From Methylobacterium pseudosasicola (lineage in GTDB: Bacteria > Pseudomonadota > Alphaproteobacteria > Rhizobiales > Beijerinckiaceae): a DNA stretch of 64,000 nt. The stretch spans positions 1 to 64,000 of the forward strand of contig NZ_FOTK01000021.1 in the NCBI RefSeq assembly GCF_900114535.1, written 5' to 3'. The position numbers and the translations under genes were made by a program. The notes under the pieces were generated by a model that was not told the origin of the DNA, did not search any database, and saw nothing but the letters and a program-made list of their open reading frames with translations. Positions 56,155-64,000 of this stretch are shown here, piece after piece. The stretch's first letter is position 1, and the number at the start of each line of letters is the position of its first letter.

Positions 56155-56523
56155 TCAAATCCCGACGCTCGCGGCGCCTGCTTCGGCGGCCTGGGCGACG
56201 GTTGCGCCGTTCCGCAGCGCCATCGCGATCGCGGTGGAGGCCGTGTCGACGGCGCCCGCGCGATCCTCGCCGTAATCGTACATGCTGTTGGTCTGAGAAC
56301 CCAACCGGGCGTGGAAATTGTCCGGGAAGTTCTTGTTCATCCGCTGCTTCAGCAGGGTGGTCGCGGCGTGATAATCGCCCTCGAACCCGGCCGATTGATA
56401 GGCTTGGCCGGCATCGTAAGTCCCGCCCTCCTTGTCGGCAGCCGCTTTGCGGTTCTTGTGGTCGATCGTCTGCGAGAACAGGAAGCCGATAACCTTGGCC
56501 ATAAGCCATCTGAAGGTGTTCAT
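56155..56523 (-). CDS. Hypothetical helical protein
   Basis: A 122-residue protein: hydrophobic start (FRWLMAKVIGFLFSQTIDHK), then DAGQAYQSAGFEGDYHAATT, LLKQRMNKNFPDNFHARLGS and a C-terminal Ala-rich helix. ATG at 56523 is chosen with AAAGGATCG upstream. No known domain. Confidence 0.55.
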   Translation of the reverse strand: MNTFRWLMAKVIGFLFSQTIDHKNRKAAADKEGGTYDAGQAYQSAGFEGDYHAATTLLKQRMNKNFPDNFHARLGSQTNSMYDYGEDRAGAVDTASTAIAMALRNGATVAQAAEAGAASVGI

Positions 56524-56613
56524 GTCGATCCTTTGAGATAGCGAAGGCGGATTACACCAGATCTGTACCACGCATGGCCCGAACGAACCGGCTTGCGTCG
56601 CGGCGATCCGGTC

Positions 56614-56850
56614 TCACCACCGCTCTTCCGAGATGAGCGCGCCGCTGCCGTCAAAGGTTCCCCGCCAGCCCTTGCCCTGGAGGCGGACCGTCACGCAGGT
56701 CTGGTCGGTGCCGGATCCGGGTTTGATGCGGGCGTCGACCTGCCCGAGGCGCTCCTGGCGCTTGAGCACGGTCATGCTGACGCCCAGGCGCGAGGCCAGT
56801 TCGCGGGGATCGACGATCCAATCGCCTTTGTGACCGAGATCGAGCCGCAC
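56614..56850 (-). CDS. DUF6522-like small protein
   Basis: A 78-residue protein: DWIVDPRELASRLGVSMTVL, then KRQERLGQVDARIKPGSGTD and VTVRLQGKGWRGTFDGSGAL. The helical HTH-like first half and a beta-sheet second half match the DUF6522 layout. GTG start at 56850. Role unknown. Confidence 0.6.
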   Translation of the reverse strand: MRLDLGHKGDWIVDPRELASRLGVSMTVLKRQERLGQVDARIKPGSGTDQTCVTVRLQGKGWRGTFDGSGALISEERW

Positions 56851-56958
56851 GGAAAATGTTTCCTTGTGCTCGGCTGCCTATACGGGCTTGGGACCGATGC
56901 TAGGGCCGCCAGCGCCCGAGGGGAAGCCGGACCCAGCCCAGGACGATCGAGGCTGGCG

Positions 56959-57306
56959 TCAGCGCTCGGCGGCGCGCCGGTGACGGGAGGCCCTGTGGTG
57001 GTGGGCTCGTCCCGCATGGCGCCGGGCCTGGACCCTCGGCGGCGGCGCCACCGGCGGTTGGGCGACGGGCACGCCGTCATGCTCCGCGATGACTTGGCGG
57101 GCCCGCTCGACGCTCATGTCGCAGGCGCTGGTCATGCCCTGAAGGGCGCCGAGGGCGCGATTGTATTCGGGAAGATTGGTGCAGCCGGGAGCGCCCCAGG
57201 CCCACGCCGTGGCGGGGGCCGCAATGAGCGTCACCAGAGCCAGCACGGCGGCGCGCGCCGTGCGGATCGAAACCCTGGTCCTATCTGGATCGACACGCGC
57301 GCCCAT
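56959..57306 (-). CDS. Small secreted Cys protein
   Basis: A 115-residue protein: signal peptide (TARAAVLALVTLIAAPATAW), then a segment with two Cys (GCTNLPEYNRALGALQGMTS, ACDMSVERARQVIAEHDG) and a basic His/Arg tail. Start at 57306; ATG 57336 is an alternative. Confidence 0.55.
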   Translation of the reverse strand: MGARVDPDRTRVSIRTARAAVLALVTLIAAPATAWAWGAPGCTNLPEYNRALGALQGMTSACDMSVERARQVIAEHDGVPVAQPPVAPPPRVQARRHAGRAHHHRASRHRRAAER

Positions 57307-57463
57307 GACAACCTCTCGACAATCTCGAAGGGTCAACCCGCAGCGGGACGCTTGGTGCGGTCACGAAGGGGTTACGGGCCAAGTGCCGATCGGATCGGGA
57401 ATGACGGTCCGGCGCAGCGGGGGGCGCCGCGCCGGACCATCGTGTCTACGGTCGGGGAGGTTT

Positions 57464-59107
<1,644 letters not shown>

Positions 59108-59197
59108 GGAGTGTCTCTTCTGTTGTCGTTCGGCCCCGAGGCACGCCGGTGCGGGCGCCTCGAAGGGCTTGAGGAGCGTCGGGCTCGATGGACGCCC

Positions 59198-59485
59198 TTA
59201 GGCGACGACGCCCATGATGTCGGATTCCTTCATGATCAGGAGATCCTGACCGTCGATCTTGACCTCGGTGCCGGACCACTTGCCGAATAGCACGCGATCG
59301 CCGGGCTTCACCTCAAGGGGATTGATCTTGCCGGCCTCGTCCCGGGCGCCGGGACCGACGGCGACGACCTCACCCTCCTGCGGCTTCTCCTTGACCGTGT
59401 CGGGGATGATGATCCCACCCTTGGTCTTCTCCTCGCCTTCGATGCGGCGGAGCACCACGCGGTCGTGCAGCGGGCGAAATTTCAT
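59198..59485 (-). CDS. groES: Co-chaperonin GroES
   Basis: A 95-residue Hsp10: MKFRPLHDRVVLRRIEGEEK, GGIIIPDTVKEKPQEGEVVA and GDRVLFGKWSGTEVKIDGQD are the full family. ATG 59485 is favoured by AGGA 8 bases upstream; an upstream ATG at 59494 would add three residues. CIRCE lies about 105 bases upstream of the start, so HrcA regulation is likely. Confidence 0.97.
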   Translation of the reverse strand: MKFRPLHDRVVLRRIEGEEKTKGGIIIPDTVKEKPQEGEVVAVGPGARDEAGKINPLEVKPGDRVLFGKWSGTEVKIDGQDLLIMKESDIMGVVA

Positions 59486-59590
59486 GTTTGGCATCCTGTT
59501 CGTCCCGCCTGCGGGCCTTCCGTCGAGATGACGGAGCCCGTGCGGGAAAGGCGGCGGCAGACCGAATCGTCCGCGCCGGGTCGCCCTGTC

Positions 59591-59617
59591 TTAGCACTCA
59601 ATGCGCAAGAGTGCTAA
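59591..59617. promoter_or_regulatory. CIRCE operator (HrcA binding site)
   Basis: A perfect CIRCE: TTAGCACTC, nine-base spacer AATGCGCAA, GAGTGCTAA, upstream of groES on the minus strand. HrcA repression of groESL follows from established alphaproteobacterial regulation. Confidence 0.95.
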
Positions 59618-60112
59618 CGCGTCTCACGGTCGATGCGCCGCAGACGGATTTTTTGGCGAAGTCCTTCACGTTCGGACAGACTGATCTTCGAGGGCCGCCA
59701 CGCCCGCGCCTCGACTGGATTTGGCGCCGTAGCGGGTCGTGACAGTATCCGCGTTTATACATCACATCAGCATCGCAAAAACCCGCGCTTCACCGGCGGG
59801 ACGCCACGAAATTCTGCCCGGTCCGTTTCGTGATTGTGATTATCTCGCCGATGCGCTACAGAACATAAATCGATCTTTGGCCAGATATTCGGCCGTCTCG
59901 CCACAACAGGGCGAGCGCTCTGCATCTCTCCCATTTTCGACGACCACGGACGGGCGCAGCCTTTTGGCACGCGCTCGCCCTATTCGATCGTCCAGCGTTC
60001 GCGGCAGATGCAGCGCAACAGCGGCAGGCCCTGGACCTTTGTTACCGCATGATGATCACGGAAGACCGGAATCCGGTTTCTCGCATCGTGCTCTAAAGCA
60101 CATGGAAGACTT
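59618..60112. other. Leader region between groES and the cold-shock gene
   Basis: About 495 bases with AT-rich patches. No convincing gene. The last about 100 bases are the probable long 5' UTR of the cold-shock gene. Confidence 0.45.
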
Positions 60113-60322
60113 ATGAGCATCGGCACCGTTAAGTGGTTCAACGAGACCAAGGGCTTCGGCTTCATCCAGCCTGACGACGGCGGCAAGGACGTGTTCGTGC
60201 ACATCTCGGCGGTCGAGCGCGCCGGCATGCGCAACCTGATCGAGGGTCAGAAGCTCTCCTACGAGCTGGAAACCGACCGTCGCAGCGGCAAGCAGTCCGC
60301 CGGCAGCCTCCAGGCCGCCTGA
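60113..60322 (+). CDS. cspA: Cold-shock protein
   Basis: A 69-residue cold-shock-domain protein: TVKWFNETKGFGFIQPDDGG (RNP1) and KDVFVHISAVERAG (RNP2), then a basic C-terminus. Binds single-stranded nucleic acid. Long leader upstream fits cold-induced translation control; terminator at 60352. Confidence 0.95.
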   Translation: MSIGTVKWFNETKGFGFIQPDDGGKDVFVHISAVERAGMRNLIEGQKLSYELETDRRSGKQSAGSLQAA

Positions 60323-60351
60323 ACCTCGCGCCTCAACCGAGGACGCGTTTC

Positions 60352-60379
60352 GAAGCCGTTCCCTACGTGGAGCGGCTTC
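60352..60379 (+). terminator. Terminator of the cold-shock gene
   Basis: GAAGCCG / CGGCTTC stem with a 14-base loop, followed by TTCTGTTTCTG. Confidence 0.6.
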
Positions 60380-60421
60380 TTCTGTTTCTGATACGGGCGC
60401 TGCGGCGCGCGAGGAGTATCC

Positions 60422-60784
60422 GTGGGTCAATTCAAAGAAACGCAGCTCTCTGATCGTCTTGAATCCGGCGCGAAGGCCAAGGAGGCGCGGCTGGCCCAGT
60501 TCCGCGCACGCCCCGCCGCGGACGATCCGGCCGTCCTCGCCCGGCAGGCCGAGCGCCAGGCGGTCGCCGAGGCCCGCGAGGTGCGGGTGAGCGAGCGGGA
60601 AGCGGCTCGCGCCGCCGCCGAAGCGGTCCGCGCGGCGGAAACGCTCGCGGAGCAGGAGCGCGCGGCAGCCGAGATCGTCCGTCAGGCCGCCGAGAAGGTC
60701 GAGCGCCAAGCCGCTCTGGCCGCCGAGCAGAAGGCGACCCGCGACGCCCGCTTCGCCGCTCGCAAGGCCAAGGTGAAGCGCTAA
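60422..60784 (+). CDS. DUF6481-family protein
   Basis: A 120-residue, highly charged helical protein: MGQFKETQLSDRLESGAKAK, then LARQAERQAVAEAREVRVSE and EQERAAAEIVRQAAEKVERQ, ending FAARKAKVKR. The GTG start has AGGAG 6 bases upstream. Family role unknown; often found near cold-shock genes in rhizobia. Confidence 0.75.
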   Translation: MGQFKETQLSDRLESGAKAKEARLAQFRARPAADDPAVLARQAERQAVAEAREVRVSEREAARAAAEAVRAAETLAEQERAAAEIVRQAAEKVERQAALAAEQKATRDARFAARKAKVKR

Positions 60785-61244
60785 CGCATCGTTCCAGAAC
60801 CGATCTCTCCCGGCCTCCACCTCATGAGAGAGGTGGGTTTGGACGGCCGTCCGTGTGGGCTTCGAGGGTCACACATCGCTGCCGAATGTGGGCCAAGGCT
60901 AACCCCCAAGCGCGTCTCCCTCCCCCCTCTGCGGGGGAGGGTGGGCCGGCCGTCAGGCCGGGTCGGGAGAGGGGAACCTGGGTTCAGGAGAGGACGCGAC
61001 CGGCATGACGGGCAAAGACCTGTTCTGCGCCGTTGCTCCCCTCTCCCGACCCCCTTCGGGGGCCACCCTCCCCCGGAGGGGGGGGGGAGGGCGCGTATCC
61101 GCTGCGATGCGACTTCTCTTGTAGCCGAGAGCCATCCGGACCGCGGTCTGTAACTCCGCTAGCCGTCAAGGGAAAGCGCGTCGCGCCTTTCATGGGCGAT
61201 GACATGGCCCGTTTCACAACGAAAACCTGCGTCGCCCGCAGCCG
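60785..61244. other. Intergenic region with large inverted repeat
   Basis: No gene. A GC-rich inverted repeat lies at 60917-61084. Confidence 0.5.
60917..61084. repeat. Large inverted repeat (GGGGGAGGGTGG arms)
   Basis: Left arm CCCCTCTGCGGGGGAGGGTG to GGGTCGGGAGAGGGG (about 60917-60974); right arm, reverse-complemented, CCCCTCCGGGGGAGGGTGGC to GGGTCGGGAGAGGGG (about 61038-61084). Arms differ internally but match at both ends. Confidence 0.55.
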
Positions 61245-62591
61245 TTACGCGCGCCCCGTCGCCTGCGACGCAAAAAACCGGTTCGGCGGGCGCGGCAGGC
61301 CGAGATGGTCGCGCAGGGTCGTGCCGGCATAGTCGCGGCGGAACAGGCCGCGCCGCTGCAATTCCGGCACGAGCGTATCGACCACGTCGTCGAGCCCCTC
61401 GGGCACGAACGGGAACATGACGTTGAAACCGTCGCAGCCGCGGCCGTCCAGCCATTCCTCCATCCGGTCCGCGACCTGCGCGGGCGTCCCCACGAAATGG
61501 AGCCCGGCATAGGCGCCGACCTTGCGGGCGAGGTCGCGCACGGTAGCGCCGGTGCGGCGGGCATAGTCGAGAAGTTGCGCCTGGCTGCTCTTGCTGGCGT
61601 TGGTCTCGGGGATCTCCGGCAGCGGCGCGTCGAGATCGAAGCCGGAGGCATCGACCCCGAGCCTCACCGACAGGTTGGCGAGCCCGCTATCGGGATGGAC
61701 CAGATCGTCGAGGCGCGCCCGCTTGGCCTGGGCCTCGGCCTCGGTCTCGCCGAGGATCACCAGGGCGCCGGGCAGGATCTTCAGGTGGTCGGGATCGCGC
61801 CCCAGCGCCGGCATCCGGCCCTTCACGTCGGCGTAGTAAGCCTGCGCGGCCTCCAGGGTAGGGCTGGCGCCGAACACCATCTCGGCGGTGGCGGCCGCGA
61901 TCTGCTTTCCGGCCTCGGAGGCGCCGGCCTGGACGATCACCGGCCAGCCCTGGACCGGCCGGGCGACGTTGAGCGGGCCCTTCACCTTCAGGAACTCGCC
62001 CGTGTGGTCGAGGACATGCAGCTTGTCCGGATCGAAGAACAGGCCGCTCTCCGGATCCATCAGGAAGGCGTCGTCGGCCCAGGAATCCCACAGGCCGGTG
62101 ACCACGTCGTAGAACTCACGCGCCCGGGCGTAGCGCACGGCGTGATCGAGATGCGCGTCGCGGCCGAAATTCAGCGCCTCGTCCGGGTTGCCCGAGGTGA
62201 CGAGGTTCCAGCCGGCCCGACCCTTGGAGATATGGTCGAGGGAGGCGAACTTCCGGGCGACATGGTAGGGCTCGTTGTAGGTGGTCGAGGCCGTGGCGAT
62301 CAGCCCGATCCGCGACGTGAGGGCGGCGAGCGCCGGCAGCAGCGTCAGCGGATCGAACGAGGTCACGGTGGCCGAGCGGCGCAGGGCCGCCACCGGCATG
62401 TTCATCACCGCCAGATGGTCGGCCATGAAGAAGGCGTCGAACTTCGCCGCCTCCAGCCGCCGGGCGAAATGCGTCAGGTGCTCGAAGTTGAAGTTCGCGT
62501 CCGGGTAGCCGCCGGGATAGCGCCACCAGGCCGTGTGGATCCCCACCGGGCGCATGAACGCGCCGAGATGCAATTGGCGGTCTCGACTCAT
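61245..62591 (-). CDS. LLM-class flavin-dependent monooxygenase (NtaA/SnaA/DszA type)
   Basis: A 448-residue FMN-dependent monooxygenase of the luciferase-like family: LHLGAFMRPVGIHTAWWRYP, FDAFFMADHLAVMN, RIGLIATASTTYNEPYHVAR, GRAGWNLVTSGNPDEALNFG. The N-terminal motif (GAF...H..WR) and the length are typical of NtaA/DszA/SoxA-like members that cleave C-S or C-N bonds. The operon partners (cupin, SsuA-like binding protein) point to an organosulfur or similar compound. Substrate unknown. Confidence 0.85.
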   Translation of the reverse strand: MSRDRQLHLGAFMRPVGIHTAWWRYPGGYPDANFNFEHLTHFARRLEAAKFDAFFMADHLAVMNMPVAALRRSATVTSFDPLTLLPALAALTSRIGLIATASTTYNEPYHVARKFASLDHISKGRAGWNLVTSGNPDEALNFGRDAHLDHAVRYARAREFYDVVTGLWDSWADDAFLMDPESGLFFDPDKLHVLDHTGEFLKVKGPLNVARPVQGWPVIVQAGASEAGKQIAAATAEMVFGASPTLEAAQAYYADVKGRMPALGRDPDHLKILPGALVILGETEAEAQAKRARLDDLVHPDSGLANLSVRLGVDASGFDLDAPLPEIPETNASKSSQAQLLDYARRTGATVRDLARKVGAYAGLHFVGTPAQVADRMEEWLDGRGCDGFNVMFPFVPEGLDDVVDTLVPELQRRGLFRRDYAGTTLRDHLGLPRPPNRFFASQATGRA

Positions 62592-62627
62592 GGCTCTGCC
62601 CGATTCATGGCTGCGCTCCGCAGGGAC

Positions 62628-63176
62628 TTACGGGTGCTTGTGGATCGGATCGACCCAGTGGACGGCCTCGGGCCGCTCGACCGGCTCGACATCCGGGATG
62701 TTGACGACCACGGCCTCGTTGTCCGAGCGCACCAGCACGCAGTGCAGGGGCTCGTCCGTGGAGGCGTTGATCTCCTGGTGGGGCACGTAAGGCGGCACGA
62801 AGATGAAATCCCCCGGCCCGGCCTCGGCCACGTATTCGAGCCGCTCGCCCCAGCGCATCCGGGCGCGGCCGGAGACCACGTAGATCACGCTCTCCAGGGC
62901 GCCGTGATGGTGCACGCCGGTCTTGGCGTCGGGCTGGATCGCCACCGTGCCGGCCCAGATCTTCTGGGCGCCGACCCGGGCGGCGTTGATCGCCGCTTGC
63001 CGGAACATGCCGGGGGTCTGCGCGGTGTTGCTGTCGAGTTGGTCGCCCGGGATCACCCGCACGCCGTCATGCTTCCAGCGCGGTGCCTCGGGCGCCCCCT
63101 CCCCTGCCCCGTGATCGTGCGTGTGGTGATCGTGGGCGTGAGGATCGTAAGTATGGCCGTCGCCGGTGTCGTGCAT
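62628..63176 (-). CDS. Cupin protein with His-rich N-terminus
   Basis: A 182-residue single-domain cupin: motif 1 GVHHHGALESVIYVVSGRAR, motif 2 PGDFIFVPPYVPHQEIN. The first about 25 residues are His/Asp-rich (DPHAHDHHTHDHG), unusual and probably metal-binding. It lies between the monooxygenase and SsuA-like genes. May be a metal-dependent dioxygenase/isomerase or a sensor. Confidence 0.75.
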   Translation of the reverse strand: MHDTGDGHTYDPHAHDHHTHDHGAGEGAPEAPRWKHDGVRVIPGDQLDSNTAQTPGMFRQAAINAARVGAQKIWAGTVAIQPDAKTGVHHHGALESVIYVVSGRARMRWGERLEYVAEAGPGDFIFVPPYVPHQEINASTDEPLHCVLVRSDNEAVVVNIPDVEPVERPEAVHWVDPIHKHP

Positions 63177-63207
63177 CGTCAGGACCTCTGATCCGAGGAA
63201 GTGCCCA

Positions 63208-64000
63208 TCATTGCACCGCCGCCAGGGCTTCGGACAGAGCTTGGGAAAACCCCGTGTCGAAGATCGCCGCCGCCTGCGGGGCGCGGGCCTTCGGGATCAG
63301 GCCGGCGCGGACGTAGAGGTCGATGGTGCGCTGCTCGTCGGCGATCACGTCGGCGTCGATCGGCACGGTCCGGTAGGGGGCGCGGCTGAACCAGCGCAGC
63401 GGCACCGCCTCCGGCAGGCCGATCAGCTTCGACCACACGGCAGCGTAGGGCGCCGGGTCCTTGAGCGCCCAGGCTCGGGCCCGGGCGAGGCGCGCGGCGA
63501 AATCGGCGAGCAGGGGCCGCTTGTCCTTCAGGGCGCTGTCGCGGGCCACCGCGAAGGTGAGACCGGGGGTGATGCCGTTGCCGTCGCGGACCACCCGGAC
63601 CAGGCCGGCGACTTCCGCCGCGGCCGTGTAGGGCTCCCAGGTCGCCCAGGCATCGACGGCCCCGGAGGCGAGGGCGATCTTGGCATCCGCGGGCGGCAGG
63701 AAGCTGAACACGACGCTGTCGAACGGCAAGCCTGCCTCCTCCAGGGCGGCCAGCACCACCTGATGGCCGATGGAGCCGCGGTTGGTGGCGACACGCTTGC
63801 CCTTGAGATCCGCCACGGTCCGGATCGGCGAATCCGGCGTCACCAGGATCGCGAGCCCGTCCTGCCGGGTGCGGAACGCCACGAAGGCCTTCACCGGCAC
63901 CCCGGCGGCGGCCGCGAAGGTGAGGGGTGCGTCGCCGACCCCGCCGGCATCGATCGCCCCGGCATTCAACGCCTCCAGCAGGGGCGCGGCGGCCGGGAAC
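63208..64000 (-). CDS. ABC transporter substrate-binding protein, SsuA/TauA type (cut by window end)
   Basis: The last about 260 residues of a periplasmic binding protein of the aliphatic sulfonate/nitrate/taurine family. Motifs include ALNAGAIDAGGVGDAPLTFA, TPDSPIRTVADLKGKRVATN, IGHQVVLAALEEAG and LPPADAKIALASGAVDAWAT. The frame is open to the window edge; the signal peptide and any ATPase/permease genes lie beyond. Substrate probably a sulfonate or a related anion. Confidence 0.85.
   Translation of the reverse strand, partial: FPAAAPLLEALNAGAIDAGGVGDAPLTFAAAAGVPVKAFVAFRTRQDGLAILVTPDSPIRTVADLKGKRVATNRGSIGHQVVLAALEEAGLPFDSVVFSFLPPADAKIALASGAVDAWATWEPYTAAAEVAGLVRVVRDGNGITPGLTFAVARDSALKDKRPLLADFAARLARARAWALKDPAPYAAVWSKLIGLPEAVPLRWFSRAPYRTVPIDADVIADEQRTIDLYVRAGLIPKARAPQAAAIFDTGFSQALSEALAAVQ

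Noticed and set aside
61305..63191. 628-codon plus-strand frame opposite the monooxygenase and cupin genes
   Set aside because: A shadow; it runs across two real minus-strand genes and their gap.

Overview
The window looks like chromosome of a high-GC alphaproteobacterium of the Methylobacterium/Methylorubrum type. This is inferred from the groES-groEL pair behind a CIRCE operator, a GCG_CRPN-type Gly/Tyr-rich secreted protein, DUF3606, DUF6481 and Pmp3-like proteins, an EcfG-type sigma remnant, and uniformly GC-rich codon use. Roughly bases 1-42000 read as accessory DNA and 42000-64000 as a more ordinary chromosomal backbone.

1-9900: the end of an IS3-family element, then a plus-strand run of envelope/stress-type genes (membrane protein, YidB-like, aquaporin Z broken by one amber codon, coiled-coil protein, membrane protein, transglutaminase-like protein). 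A decayed stretch follows with a truncated transglutaminase copy, the tail of an EcfG-like sigma factor and an alpha/beta-hydrolase remnant.

9900-28640: a carboxylic-acid catabolic island. A minus-strand run reads dctA, a Tat-exported VOC protein, CoA-transferase, HMG-CoA-lyase-like enzyme, MFS carrier, lactonase-type metallohydrolase, CoA-transferase, CitE-like lyase. A divergent LysR regulator faces it. Plus-strand units follow: SAF-type oxidoreductase, beta-hydroxyacid dehydrogenase and IlvD/Edd dehydratase; then, opposite a second LysR gene, three tandem RraA-family genes, RidA and a PLP threonine-dehydratase-like enzyme. The combination suggests import of a hydroxylated, possibly methyl-branched di- or tricarboxylic acid, CoA activation and C-C cleavage to central metabolites.

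28700-42000: a compact integrative element. It has an AEP/RepB-like primase, a candidate small RNA, many tiny membrane and DNA-binding proteins, several palindromic operators, an iteron/DnaA-box/AT-rich region resembling a replication origin, a metallophosphoesterase and a tyrosine integrase. No capsid, terminase, portal, relaxase or packaging ATPase was recognised. The integrase sits next to a sequence matching the 3' end of a tRNA-Ser gene (41981-41999), which probably marks the right end of the island. No matching tRNA gene was found in the window, so the left end is probably outside it.

42000-57400: many small secreted or one-helix proteins separated by hairpins, a full MHYT-PAS-GGDEF-EAL protein, an AraC regulator, a TAXI-type receptor, and two inverted copies of a long intergenic repeat. 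57400-60800: groEL/groES with CIRCE, a cold-shock protein and a DUF6481 protein. 61200-64000: an LLM flavin monooxygenase, a His-rich cupin and an SsuA-like binding protein, probably an organosulfur (or related) acquisition locus cut by the window end.
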